36,916 bases of DNA. Source: JABMPU01 sp964457455. GTDB taxonomy: Bacteria > Cloacimonadota > Cloacimonadia > Cloacimonadales > TCS61. The notes beneath the pieces were generated by a model. That model was not told the DNA's origin, made no database searches, and saw only the letters and a program-made list of their open reading frames with translations. Shown here one piece after another: positions 1 through 7,691 of the stretch; position 1 is the stretch's first letter; each line of letters begins with the position of its first letter. Made by a program: the position numbers and the translations under genes. Where the stretch lies: contig CAYWJN010000016.1 in NCBI GenBank assembly GCA_964457455.1, positions 1-36,916 of the forward strand, in the 5' to 3' direction.

Positions 1-440
1 TGATATGAAAATGATATTTTCTTGTTATTCAGCAAATGCAGCATATATTCTTTTACATTTTCATCATTTAATATTGAAGGATCGGTTTGGGAAAAATATG
101 AAAAAAATCGCTTAACCTGCTCTTCATAAATTTCAATCGTCTTTTTACTATATCTTTTTAAAGTAAGCTGATCAACAAAATCCTGCAACGCTTTATCATA
201 AGATTGTTTCGGAATTTCTTTTTTATTTTTCTTTTTAGATGTGTCTGCAAACAACTCCAGAAATTGATTTAAACTCGTATTATCTTGCGGCATTACCCAG
301 CTTTTCTGAGGTCCGCTAAAATAACATCCTCGAATTTTGGTGGAATGAATTTTCCTAAACTTAAAAGAAGTAACTTCAATCATAAATCTATTCTTAGAAA
401 TTGGGGTTAAACAATAATTATCAGTTTCAATTTTTTTCAT
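1..440 (-). CDS. Tyrosine recombinase/phage integrase, N-terminal part (runs off window)
   Basis: Reading the minus strand from the ATG at 440 gives an open frame of about 146 codons to the window edge with no stop. Residues ~1-65 form a beta-rich segment (IHSTKIRGCYFSGPQKSW) like the arm-type DNA-binding domain that precedes many integrases. Residues ~85-146 fit the SAM-like core-binding domain (LTLKRYSKKTIEIYEEQV, then FFSYF). The catalytic half lies outside the window, so activity cannot be judged. The start lies 3 nt after the stop of the neighbouring recombinase on the same strand, so the two are surely co-transcribed. The family assignment is by recognition of the core-binding pattern; an Xer-like housekeeping role is less likely given the tandem arrangement. 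Confidence 0.75.
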   Translation of the reverse strand, partial: MKKIETDNYCLTPISKNRFMIEVTSFKFRKIHSTKIRGCYFSGPQKSWVMPQDNTSLNQFLELFADTSKKKNKKEIPKQSYDKALQDFVDQLTLKRYSKKTIEIYEEQVKRFFSYFSQTDPSILNDENVKEYMLHLLNNKKISFSY

Positions 441-443
441 TTT

Positions 444-1346
444 TTACACATCCAGGTTATCCAATGGACTTTGAATTACACTCAAATCTCTTTTGCTGAC
501 TTTTAAAAATCTCATCGTTGTTTTGGAATGTTTATGCCCGAGCATTTGCTGAATATAACGAATATCTACCCCCTTTTCTATCAGATGAACTGCAAACGAG
601 TTTTTAAGAATTGTCAGATTTGCTGGTTTGGAGATTCCACTTTTCAGTACGGCAGATTGAAATGCTTTCTGCAAATTCCGTTTGGAATACTGCACTCCTT
701 TTGTCTTCTCAAATAGCCATTCAACAGGATGATATATCTTATAATATTCTCGTAAAAGATTCAATACTTTTGAAGATAGAACCACGAATCTATCCTTGTC
801 GCCTTTTGCACTGCTGATAAAAATTTTCATTTCATTAGAATCAATATCTTTCACTTTTATGTAAGTTACTTCACTCGGAGTTAGACCTGCAGAATATATC
901 AGAAAGATCATACATCTATCTCTTAAATCTTTAATACATTTTAGAATCTTGCTGACTTCCCTTTCATTCAATACTTGAGGTAATTTCTTTTCTTTCTTCG
1001 GTCTTGGTAAATAATAATCATCGATTTCTCTTTTCAAAATTTCATTATAATAAAACTTAATTGCATTAATTGCATTATGTTGTGATGATACAGAATATTT
1101 CCTCTCCCGCACCAAATATAAAATAAATTCACGGATCTGATTGCTTGATATTTTTTCCGGTTCGATTCCTTTGAAATATCTTAAAAACCTATTGAAATGT
1201 TGTTTATAAGTTTTGATAGTGGGCACACTATAATTTTTTAATTTCAGAGTTTCGATGTATTCAGATGGGAATGTAGATTCTAAAGAATTACTGGAAATTT
1301 TATTATATGGTGCTTTTCTATTTTGAACAATCTTGATTATTTTCAT
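444..1346 (-). CDS. Degenerate tyrosine recombinase (catalytic residues lost)
   Basis: A 300-aa protein with the full XerC/D-like layout: core-binding domain ~28-105 (KNYSVPTIKTYKQHFNRF) and catalytic fold ~120-290. The fold markers are present (AGLTPSEV, AKGDKDRFVVL, SFAVHLIEKG, IQQMLGHKHSKTT), yet the catalytic set is broken: the first Arg of G-L-R is Thr156, the H-x-x-R pair is Thr245/Lys248 (with Asn249 for the following His), and the nucleophilic Tyr is Phe280. The beta-hairpin Lys (K181/K184) and His271 of LGH remain. It should therefore bind DNA or partner protein but not cleave. It is the upstream gene of a two-gene (or longer) unit with another recombinase 3 nt downstream. A weak AGAAG ribosome site precedes ATG 1346. 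The frame is intact, which argues for a selected non-catalytic role rather than decay. Confidence 0.85.
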   Translation of the reverse strand: MKIIKIVQNRKAPYNKISSNSLESTFPSEYIETLKLKNYSVPTIKTYKQHFNRFLRYFKGIEPEKISSNQIREFILYLVRERKYSVSSQHNAINAIKFYYNEILKREIDDYYLPRPKKEKKLPQVLNEREVSKILKCIKDLRDRCMIFLIYSAGLTPSEVTYIKVKDIDSNEMKIFISSAKGDKDRFVVLSSKVLNLLREYYKIYHPVEWLFEKTKGVQYSKRNLQKAFQSAVLKSGISKPANLTILKNSFAVHLIEKGVDIRYIQQMLGHKHSKTTMRFLKVSKRDLSVIQSPLDNLDV

Positions 1347-1449
1347 TTAATCTTCTAAATAAATCAACTTTGCTTATACTCATTATTAAGCAATATTGCT
1401 CAAATTAAAAAAGGAGAACCGGGGGAAGGCAGGAACGGTTTTTAATTTT

Positions 1450-2643
1450 TCAATTTCTTTTTCTATATTCTTTCAATCCCTGTCTTAAAATATCCATTGC
1501 AGTTTTCAGGTCATTTTCATTGAGAACATAAGCAATTCTAATTTCATTCTTTCCAATTCCGGGTGTGGCATAAAATCCCTGGGCAGGAGCGAACATCACT
1601 GTTTCATTATTTACAGAGAATTCTTTCAGAAGCCACCTTGCAAAATCTTCCGCATTATCAATGGGTAGCTTGGCAATAATGTAAAAAGCTCCTTGAGGTT
1701 TAATGCACACAATTCCTTCAATTTTTTGCAGTTCATCAAAAACGATATTTCTCCGCTTATCATATTCCCTCAGGATTTCCACGAAATATTCTGCTTCAAT
1801 ATCAATGCAGGCATTTGCAGCAAGCTGGTCAATCGTGGGAGGGCAAAGTCTGGCTTGAGCAAACTTGATAACAGAATTTATCAGTTCCCTGTTCCTGGAA
1901 ACCAGGCATCCAATGCGAGCACCGCAGGCACTGTATCTTTTGGAAATGCTGTCCACCATAATTGCGAGTTCTTCCATCCCATCAATATCCAGAATACTGG
2001 TATGGGTAAGTCCATCATACACGAATTCACGATATACTTCATCGGATATTATGAAGAGATTATTTTCTTTGGCTATTTTTGCTGCTCTTTCAATATCTTT
2101 TTTTAGATAAACAGTTCCTGTGGGATTCCCCGGATTGCACAACATAATCGCTTTGGTTTTGGCAGAAATAAGAGCTCTTATTTCGTTATCACTTGGAAGG
2201 CAAAATCCATTTTCAGCATGAGTTGTTAAGGGAATTATTTTCACTCCAGTCATTGAAGCAAAGCCATTATAGTTTGTATAAAACGGTTCCGGAATAATGA
2301 TTTCATCATCTTGATTGCAGGTGGCGAACATAGCAAAAATTATCGCTTCGGAGCCGGCAGTTGTTACGATAATATCATCAACATCAAGTTTGATAGCGTG
2401 TTTCCCATAATAATTCACCAGGTTTTCACGATAAATATCGAGTCCCTGCGAAGGACCGTAAGCTAAAACTTTATCCTGATAATTTGCATATACATCCAGC
2501 ATCTCTTTTGGTGTTTCAATATCCGGCTGCCCGATATTCAGATGATAAATTTTAATTCCTCGTTTTTTAGCACTATTTGCATAAGGCATCAGTTTCCTGA
2601 TGGGTGAAGCCTGAATATTTATTGCTCGTTCAGAAAGTTTCAT
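1450..2643 (-). CDS. PLP-dependent class I/II aminotransferase (aspartate aminotransferase-like)
   Basis: A 397-aa fold-type I aminotransferase of normal length for the AspB family. It would transfer an amino group between an amino acid (probably aspartate or an aromatic/branched one) and a 2-oxo acid in the cytosol. Visible landmarks: the N-terminal substrate-binding segment with NIGQPDIETP, CNPGNPTGTVY, the PLP-ring Asp/Tyr motif ISDEVYREFVYDG, the Schiff-base lysine in SISKRYSACGARIGC, and the C-terminal Arg motif in NEIRIAYVLNEN. The start at 2643 follows AGAGAAAATT, a weak ribosome site, and no longer reading is supported. It stands alone: about 100 bp separate it from the recombinases downstream and 240 bp of repeat-bearing intergenic DNA lie upstream. 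Substrate specificity cannot be read from sequence by eye. Confidence 0.93.
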   Translation of the reverse strand: MKLSERAINIQASPIRKLMPYANSAKKRGIKIYHLNIGQPDIETPKEMLDVYANYQDKVLAYGPSQGLDIYRENLVNYYGKHAIKLDVDDIIVTTAGSEAIIFAMFATCNQDDEIIIPEPFYTNYNGFASMTGVKIIPLTTHAENGFCLPSDNEIRALISAKTKAIMLCNPGNPTGTVYLKKDIERAAKIAKENNLFIISDEVYREFVYDGLTHTSILDIDGMEELAIMVDSISKRYSACGARIGCLVSRNRELINSVIKFAQARLCPPTIDQLAANACIDIEAEYFVEILREYDKRRNIVFDELQKIEGIVCIKPQGAFYIIAKLPIDNAEDFARWLLKEFSVNNETVMFAPAQGFYATPGIGKNEIRIAYVLNENDLKTAMDILRQGLKEYRKRN

Positions 2644-2758
2644 AATTTTCTCTTTTATATTTTTTTCACGAATTTCACTAATTTCACGAAATCCTTTTCA
2701 TTGATTTAAGCTGATAAATTAAAGTAACGACTAATTTCATAATATGTCTTAACTCTCG

Positions 2759-2854
2759 TATCCAAGCTCCAGCTTGGATATGCATTTGAATTTGTTTCAG
2801 GCTTACAAATCTGGGGTTTTGTCGCTAGAGGAGATTCCCAATTGAATTGGGAAT
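2759..2854. repeat. Two intergenic palindromes
   Basis: In the 238-bp spacer between the acyltransferase and the aminotransferase, TATCCAAGCTCCAGCTTGGA(TA) at 2759-2780 is a near-perfect 22-nt palindrome with loop TCCA, and ATTCCCAATT-g-AATTGGGAAT at 2834-2854 is a perfect 10-bp inverted repeat. Neither has a T-tract that would make a good terminator on either strand. The first shares its GCTCC[A/T]GC core with palindromes at 18271 and 30759, so it belongs to a small dispersed family. The rest of the spacer also carries a CACGAATTTCAC-type repeat at ~2669-2692. Confidence 0.6.
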
Positions 2855-2881
2855 GACAGAGAATTAGGAATGATAAAGTTT

Positions 2882-3490
2882 TCATATTTTGATTTTATTC
2901 TCCAGAGTTAATTTATCCATAACTTCCTGAACTAAAGGTAATTTGCTTTTAATTTCTTCTTTAGTTTTTATATAAATCGGCTCACCATAAGAGACGTTTA
3001 TTTTGGAAAATAATTTGGGTAATCTGAATTTATCCCATGAATTGAAAACTATTTCTTTTTGGATATCAACAACCGTAGGAATAATGGGAAGGTGTGTGAA
3101 ATAAGCAATATGTAATAACCCTTCCTTTATTTTTTCTAAAGGACCTTTGGGACCATCCGGTGTAACTGCAATAGCAAATCTGCTTGAGAGTTTTATAATT
3201 TCTTTCACAGCTTTGCTTCCACCTCTTCGGGATGAACCACGAGCAGTTAAGAAGCCCAGTACTTTTGCCGGTCCGGCTATTAACTCACCATCTTTTGAAG
3301 AAGATATTAAAATTACAATCTTTTCAAATTTTCTTAAGAAAAGTAAAGGGATCATGTTTCTGTGCCAGAAAGCGTAAATAACGATTCCTTTTGGTTTTGG
3401 AGTTAAAATGTTATATTTGAAAGTGCAACCTATAATTAATACAAATAAAGCAACGATATGTTTTTCCAGGAAAAAAAGAATTTTATTCAT
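2882..3490 (-). CDS. DUF374 lysophospholipid acyltransferase family protein
   Basis: A 202-aa membrane-associated acyltransferase of the LPLAT/DUF374 type, usual length. An N-terminal hydrophobic segment (~9-25) precedes the core motifs: FWHRNMIPLLF (in place of PlsC H-x4-D, as usual in this family), ISSSKDGELIAG, ARGSSRRGGSKAVKEI, and AVTPDGPKGP. Members sit in lipid A loci and are thought to acylate lipid A or a precursor; that is family knowledge, not shown here. Its ATG overlaps the lpxB stop by 4 nt (ATGA), so translation is coupled and a role in outer-membrane lipid A synthesis is the best reading. It is the last gene of the minus-strand cluster. Confidence 0.85.
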   Translation of the reverse strand: MNKILFFLEKHIVALFVLIIGCTFKYNILTPKPKGIVIYAFWHRNMIPLLFLRKFEKIVILISSSKDGELIAGPAKVLGFLTARGSSRRGGSKAVKEIIKLSSRFAIAVTPDGPKGPLEKIKEGLLHIAYFTHLPIIPTVVDIQKEIVFNSWDKFRLPKLFSKINVSYGEPIYIKTKEEIKSKLPLVQEVMDKLTLENKIKI

Positions 3491-4623
3491 TTTAAGAGAT
3501 TTTCAATAATTTTTGTAACTTCTTTGGATGCTGATTTTATTCCCAAAATTTCATGGAGTTCTTTTAATTCAGCAGAAATTTTATCGTATTTCTCTTTTGA
3601 GTTTATAATTTCCAAAGTTTTATTTGAAATCGATTTTCCATTAGCTTCATCCTGAATTAATTCAGGAATAATATCTTTATCCAATATGATGTTCGGCAGT
3701 CCAATTCTTCTGATTTTAATAAATCGCTTTCCAAGTTCATAAGAGATTTTACTTGTTTTATAGACGATCAGAAATGGAGTTCCGAGATACGCAGTTTCCA
3801 GGGTTGCAGTGCCGGAAGTAACCACCAGGAAATCGCAATATTTCATCATTTCATAATTGTGATTTTTTCTGATTTTAATATTTTGATTTTCAGAATTTTC
3901 AATGGTTTTCCGAAAAAGTTTATCAGAAACAGTGGCAGCTTCGGATACCAGAAATTCATATTTCTCAGCATCGAAAAATGAAATTGATTTGATGTATTCC
4001 GGTAACATTTTTTTGATTTCAGTATCTCTGCTTCCCGGTAGAAATCCCAACCATTTTTTATTCAGGTTAAGATTATACTCTTTGGCAAAATCTTTTTTTG
4101 TCATCCGGATTTCTATTTCTTCAGAAATGGGATGACCAACGTATGATGATTTCACATTTTCTTTCTCAAAATATTTTTTTTCAAAAGGAAGGATAAAAGC
4201 AACATAATCAGTGTATTTTTTCAGTTGAAAAATCCTTTTATGTTTCCACGCCCAGAATTGAGGACAAATAAAATATAAAACTTTTATTTTGAATTTGTGA
4301 GCCATTTTTGCGATGCGCATATTAAGACCCGGGTAATCGGTGAGTACAACTAAATCCGGAGGATTCGTCTTGAAGATTTTTTTTATTTTTAATTCCACTT
4401 TTAGGAAGAAGAACAGGTGTTTGATAACTTCGGAAAAACCAATCACAGAAAAGCGTTCAAAAGGGAAGATTGGTGTTAATCCTGCCTTTTGCATGTTTTC
4501 TCCACCAATTCCGAAATGTGTTATATTTTTGTTATTTTTATTTAATTGCGAAATTACCTTTGAAGTGTGCAGATCACCGGAATTTTCTCCGGCAATCCAG
4601 AAAATACTAGTAGAAACTGTCAT
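3487..4623 (-). CDS. lpxB: Lipid-A-disaccharide synthase
   Basis: A 378-aa GT19 glycosyltransferase that condenses UDP-2,3-diacylglucosamine with 2,3-diacylglucosamine 1-phosphate (lipid X) to lipid A disaccharide 1-phosphate on the inner face of the inner membrane. Signature blocks in order: IAGENSGDLHTSKVI near the N-terminus, HFGIGGENMQKAGL, FSVIGFSEV, VVLTDYPGLNMRIAK, YFICPQFWAWKHKRI, GHPISEEI, LGFLPGSRDTEIK, and the nucleotide-binding VTSGTATLETAYLGTPF plus GLPNIILDK near the C-terminus. Length is normal. The start overlaps the stop of an upstream short reading frame as TAATG, and the stop overlaps the acyltransferase start. Presence of lpxB shows a Gram-negative outer membrane with lipid A. 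Confidence 0.96.
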   Translation of the reverse strand: MTVSTSIFWIAGENSGDLHTSKVISQLNKNNKNITHFGIGGENMQKAGLTPIFPFERFSVIGFSEVIKHLFFFLKVELKIKKIFKTNPPDLVVLTDYPGLNMRIAKMAHKFKIKVLYFICPQFWAWKHKRIFQLKKYTDYVAFILPFEKKYFEKENVKSSYVGHPISEEIEIRMTKKDFAKEYNLNLNKKWLGFLPGSRDTEIKKMLPEYIKSISFFDAEKYEFLVSEAATVSDKLFRKTIENSENQNIKIRKNHNYEMMKYCDFLVVTSGTATLETAYLGTPFLIVYKTSKISYELGKRFIKIRRIGLPNIILDKDIIPELIQDEANGKSISNKTLEIINSKEKYDKISAELKELHEILGIKSASKEVTKIIENLLK

Positions 4624-4779
4624 TAGTCGATGTCTTCAAATAAATTATTAATTTTGGATAAATGGTCCTCATCCAATGAGAGGTTAATATAGTCGGCAAA
4701 AAAAAGTATCATAAGCAATCCTGCTTGTGCAAAGAAACAAACAAGATTGCTGGTGAAAAGAAACAAACAGGATTGTTTG
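4623..4779 (-). other. Disrupted spacer with a 26-bp tandem repeat and a possible gene remnant
   Basis: Between lpxB and the small gene upstream lies a segment with two adjacent 26-bp copies (4724-4749 and 4750-4775, 23 of 26 identical), preceded by an inverted piece CAATCCTG at 4716-4723. The segment is flanked by short direct repeats on the plus strand, CGGCAAAAA at 4694-4702 and 4787-4795. Downstream of the repeats, one frame reads DYINLSLDEDHLSKINNLF and stops in a TAATG overlap with lpxB, which looks like a true protein C-terminus (perhaps of a former lipid A gene), but it has no recognisable beginning. I see a small insertion or deletion scar here; a functional 67-aa protein starting at 4826 is less likely. 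Confidence 0.4.
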
Positions 4780-4947
4780 TTATACACGGCAAAAAGTAAG
4801 TTCTGTCCATTGTGGAAGTTTTTCATAAGGTTTACTTACAATACTCAGGGTTTTCGGGTTTATAAAAATTACGAATTTCTTTAAAACTTTCTTCTTATCA
4901 GAAAATGTATATAAAAATTTAATTTGTTTTTCTGAATTACTTCCCAT
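4780..4947 (-). CDS. Small protein, probably truncated (resembles DUF6901-type short proteins)
   Basis: A 55-residue reading frame starting MGSNSEKQIK. The start at 4947 is chosen because GGAGG lies 4 nt upstream (GGAGGAACGGATG); an upstream in-frame ATG at 4971 lacks a site. The body alternates beta-like stretches (KFLYTFSDKKK, KFVIFINPKTLSIVSKP) and ends KLPQWTELTFCRV. From memory, a family of short proteins has a matching L-P-x-W-T-x-L segment followed by a Cys-rich C-x-x-C tail; here the frame stops right after the first Cys, at the edge of the repeat-bearing segment. I infer truncation by that insertion. Function unknown. It is the first gene of the lpxB transcript. Confidence 0.45.
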   Translation of the reverse strand: MGSNSEKQIKFLYTFSDKKKVLKKFVIFINPKTLSIVSKPYEKLPQWTELTFCRV

Positions 4948-5003
4948 CCGTTCCTCCATAATGCTTTTCATTGTAGGTTCAATTTCTATTTGAAACGCTT
5001 TAA

Positions 5004-5034
5004 TTTAAAAATTTTTCTTCTAAAATTTGTCAAG
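5004..5034 (-). promoter_or_regulatory. Candidate sigma70-like promoter for the lpxB transcript
   Basis: On the minus strand TTGACA (5034-5029) is followed after 18-19 nt by the TTTTAA/TTTAAA pair at 5010-5004, 57 nt upstream of the GGAGG-led start at 4947. The -35 is perfect and the -10 is poor, so this is only a candidate. It would separate lpxB expression from the upstream DUF401 gene. Confidence 0.28.
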
Positions 5035-5057
5035 ATAATCACTTTAAATTTTGCGAA

Positions 5058-6239
5058 TTATATAAAGATTAAAGCAGCGATATAGATTGAAGCTAAACTT
5101 ATGATTCCGGGAAGAGCTAATTTTTTAACAAAATCTTTATATTTCGTTTCGAAGAATTCCAGGGAAAAAGAGACGCACGGATGAACTGGAGAAATCATAT
5201 AACCGATAAAAACAGCACTGTACATTATTCCAAATATCAGAGGTGTCATTGTTGTTAATCCAAATTTGGCAATAAAAATGGGAACCAGAATAGAAATGGG
5301 AAGTTGAATTCTGCCGGTTACAAAACCCAGAAATGCTCCGATAAAAATTATTAGAAAATTCATTGAGAAAACAGCTTTTGCGATTTCGTCAGATACATCT
5401 GAAGCTTTGAAAATATTCAGAAAAAGAAAGATGCCGATTATTATCAGAAAGAATCTCCACGGTTTCATTTTTAAGATGACCGGTTTGAAATCTTTAATTA
5501 CTAATTTTCCTAAAAAAGCAGTTAATATCAGACTTACAGAAATTCCTATTAAGAGTGAGATTTCGTCCAATATTTTCAGTTTCGTAAGAGTCACGTGAAT
5601 TATGGGAGCAGAAAGAATAATAAAAATTGGAGTTAACAGCTTTTTGTAATCGATTTTATGAGGAGTTGGCATTTTTCCGGAAATGTTTTTTAATAAAAAA
5701 ATGTAACCCAGAATACTTAAAATGAAAAAGGTTGGAATGATATAAACGAAAACAGAATAAAGATTTAGGTCTGCTATTTTAGCACTTGGCAATAATGCTC
5801 CCAACGGATAAATAAGAATCAAAATATGACGAAACCAGACATTAATTGCTGCAAAAGTTTCATCTTCAATATCTTCACCTGTTTTTATCAGCATTGGTGC
5901 TGAAAGAAGTGCTCCTCCGGGAAGAGGTAACAATCCCAAAAAAGCTGGTGCAAATGCCAGGAATCCCTTTCTGCTTATTTGCAGATTGTTAACCAGGTTT
6001 CCAAGCAGACCGGATGTTTGTAATGCTCTGCCAATAATCGGGATAAGACCTACAGCCAGAGCTAAAAGTAAAATCGAAACATCTGTTAATGTGTTGGCAA
6101 TTTCTACAAATAATAGGTTTATTTTGAGGTTGAAGATTCCCAGAATTAAAGCACCGACAAACATTCCGAGCCAGAGATTTTTTCGGGCAATAATCAGCAA
6201 TAAAGCAAGTGATAAAATAAAACTCAACCAGATCAGCAT
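5058..6239 (-). CDS. DUF401 family integral membrane transporter
   Basis: A 393-aa protein with about 10-12 hydrophobic segments across its length and no signal peptide. It carries the features I associate with DUF401 permeases: an N-terminal hairpin, then GLLPLPGGALLSAPML with NVWFRHILILIYPL, and near the C-terminus MISPVHPCVSFSLEFF followed by a final helix. The LLPLPGGAL loop is like re-entrant loops of the GntP/ArsB-type ion transporter clan. The substrate is unknown. Its ATG (6239) directly follows the TAG of yjbQ with no spacer, so the two are translationally coupled. It reads out towards the lpxB group but a separate promoter candidate lies between. Confidence 0.85.
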   Translation of the reverse strand: MLIWLSFILSLALLLIIARKNLWLGMFVGALILGIFNLKINLLFVEIANTLTDVSILLLALAVGLIPIIGRALQTSGLLGNLVNNLQISRKGFLAFAPAFLGLLPLPGGALLSAPMLIKTGEDIEDETFAAINVWFRHILILIYPLGALLPSAKIADLNLYSVFVYIIPTFFILSILGYIFLLKNISGKMPTPHKIDYKKLLTPIFIILSAPIIHVTLTKLKILDEISLLIGISVSLILTAFLGKLVIKDFKPVILKMKPWRFFLIIIGIFLFLNIFKASDVSDEIAKAVFSMNFLIIFIGAFLGFVTGRIQLPISILVPIFIAKFGLTTMTPLIFGIMYSAVFIGYMISPVHPCVSFSLEFFETKYKDFVKKLALPGIISLASIYIAALIFI

Positions 6240-6635
6240 CTAGGCAATTCCTAAGATTACTTTTCTGTTTCGAGGTCCATCAAATTCGCAGAAGAAAATC
6301 CCTTGCCAAGTGCCGAGAACCAGGTTACCATTGCTGATAAGAATTTCTTGTGAACAACCTACGATTGTGCTTTTTGTGTGAGCATCCGAGTTTCCTTCGA
6401 GATGGCGGAATTGTACAAGATGCGGTGATATTTTATTTAAAGCTAAAGTTATATCATGGGGAACACTTGGGTCAGCATTTTCATTAATGGTCACTGCTGC
6501 TGTTGTGTGAGGAATATAAATTGTTATTTTTCCGTCATCTACTTTTGATTCCTTCACAAAATTTTTCACTTGATGTGTGATATCAATAAATTCTTCTCGT
6601 TTAGATGATGATATATTAATTTGTTCGATTTTCAT
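6240..6635 (-). CDS. yjbQ: YjbQ family protein (UPF0047)
   Basis: A 131-aa small cytosolic protein of normal family length. Conserved blocks: HTTAAVTINENADPSVPHD, HLEGNSDAHTKSTIVG, and LGTWQGIFFCEFDGPRNR. The family forms trimers with a metal-like His cluster; E. coli YjbQ has thiamine-phosphate synthase side activity but its true role is not settled. The start at 6635 is chosen over 6653 because CGGAGGAGTT lies directly upstream of it (GGAGG, 4 nt spacing) and the first six residues of the longer form would overlap that site. The next gene starts immediately after its stop. Confidence 0.92.
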   Translation of the reverse strand: MKIEQINISSSKREEFIDITHQVKNFVKESKVDDGKITIYIPHTTAAVTINENADPSVPHDITLALNKISPHLVQFRHLEGNSDAHTKSTIVGCSQEILISNGNLVLGTWQGIFFCEFDGPRNRKVILGIA

Positions 6636-7123
6636 AACTCCTCCGAAATTCAAAATTTTAAGCTGAATTAATATGTCAATTAAATTGAACCCAGTCGTTA
6701 ACCTTGAAAAGGTTTAAGAGACTCTTCTTCCTGCTGAACCTTTTCAACGGTTAAAATGCAGGGTCGTCAGTGTAGCCATTGAAAAGGCATTATTGAAAGA
6801 ATCACTTCGTTTATAAACCTTTTGAAAATTGAATATTGAATAACCTGAAAGCAAATTTTATCTTTTTCTCCTTCCGACTTTTTCAGTTCGGAAGACGCTA
6901 ACTTCAGAAGCTTCTGCTTCTCTCAATAGCGGAGTTTAAATGAAATAAATATTGACTTAGAAAGTCCGAATTTTTTAGTAAAATCATTAAAGAGAAATAT
7001 AGTGAAGTCTAATGTATAAATAAGAAAAATTTTCGTGTAATTTTGCGTATTTCGAGGGTAAAAAATAAAGGAAGATTTTCGTCTATTTCGTGTATTTCGC
7101 GGGTTAAAAAAGTGGAGGTTGAA
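6636..7123. other. Gene-free spacer rich in hairpins and repeats
   Basis: About 490 bp between divergent genes with no convincing coding frame. It holds a large imperfect inverted repeat (TTAACCTTGAAAAGGTT at 6698-6714 against AACCTTTTCAACGGTTAA at 6737-6754), a hairpin CTTCCGA/TCGGAAG at 6871-6894, the palindrome AGAAGCTTCTGCTTCT at 6906-6921, and the direct repeats at 7029-7111 listed separately. Promoters for yjbQ (minus) and the PspC gene (plus) must lie here, but I see no strong -35/-10 pair. Confidence 0.55.
7029..7111 (+). repeat. Two direct copies of a dispersed TTTCGTGTATTTCG repeat
   Basis: Units at 7029-7065 and 7075-7111 (period 46) share the pattern ATTTTCGT-n-TA-n-TTTCG-n-GGGT-AAAAA. 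The same ~32-nt unit recurs in inverted orientation at 30948-30979 inside the cobalamin riboswitch, with about five mismatches to the first copy. Related shorter pieces occur at ~2669-2692 and ~24270-24290. The copies make an artificial open frame that extends the PspC gene upstream; that extension is not real coding sequence. Confidence 0.7.
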
Positions 7124-7540
7124 ATGAAGAAACTGCATATTTCGTATCAAAACAAAATGCTAACCGGTGTTTGCGGAGGTTTATCAGAATCTTTTGGTAT
7201 CGATGCAATGATAATCAGATTGATATTTCTAATTACTCTATTCTTTGGCGGAACAGGTATCATTGCTTACCTGATTTTGTTTGCGATTCTTCCCAAAAGC
7301 CAGCAGGAACCAGATATTATCGATATCGAACCTGAACCGGAAGAAGCAATGCAGAATAAAATCTATCGAAAATGGGATAATAGAATGATTGCTGGAGTCT
7401 GCTCTGGAATTGCTCAATATTTGAATTGGGATGTGAGTTGGGTTAGAATTACATTTGTGATAATGTCTTTCATTGGTGGTGTTGGTGCTATTTTATATGC
7501 GATTTTCTGGTTTATGTTCCCTAATGAAGAAATTATTTAG
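7124..7540 (+). CDS. Tandem PspC-domain membrane protein
   Basis: A 138-aa inner membrane protein made of two PspC domains. Domain 1 (~5-55) reads NKMLTGVCGGLSESFGID then a hydrophobic helix ending LILFAILPKS; domain 2 (~80-136) reads NRMIAGVCSGIAQYLNWD then a helix ending IFWFMFPNEE. The halves align along their whole length, so the gene arose by internal duplication; an acidic linker (PDIIDIEPEPEEA) joins them. PspC proteins take part in the phage-shock envelope stress response with PspA/B, but no other psp gene is near. The start at 7124 is supported by GTGGAGG 5 nt upstream; the longer frame from 7043 runs into repeats. Confidence 0.88.
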   Translation: MKKLHISYQNKMLTGVCGGLSESFGIDAMIIRLIFLITLFFGGTGIIAYLILFAILPKSQQEPDIIDIEPEPEEAMQNKIYRKWDNRMIAGVCSGIAQYLNWDVSWVRITFVIMSFIGGVGAILYAIFWFMFPNEEII

Positions 7541-7691
7541 CAACGAATCCGTCTTCGTTAAAACTTCGATGGGACAAGCATAATCAACAAAACGAACGAA
7601 AGCATTAAAAAAAATACGAATGGCTAAGTTTAATAAAACAGAGATATTATCTCCAGTTTTGAACGATATTTCAGAAACAGAATTTTAGTTT

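Noticed and set aside
444..817. Plus-strand frames opposite the degenerate recombinase (for example 528-716 and 611-817)
   Set aside because: They lie inside the clear minus-strand recombinase, have no ribosome sites and no family-like sequence.
1417..1440. AACCG/CGGTT hairpin near the end of the aminotransferase gene as a terminator
   Set aside because: Only five base pairs with a 14-nt loop; the T-run lies a few bases too far away on the minus strand.
4623..4826. A 67-aa protein starting at 4826
   Set aside because: Its first half is translated from the 26-bp tandem repeat and from the neighbouring gene in another frame; only the last ~22 residues look protein-like. Treated as a remnant.
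7620..7688. A 22-codon frame (MAKFNKTEILSPVLNDISET...) just before the S9A peptidase
   Set aside because: No ribosome site and no known family; it may be a gene fragment or leader, but the evidence is too thin to call.
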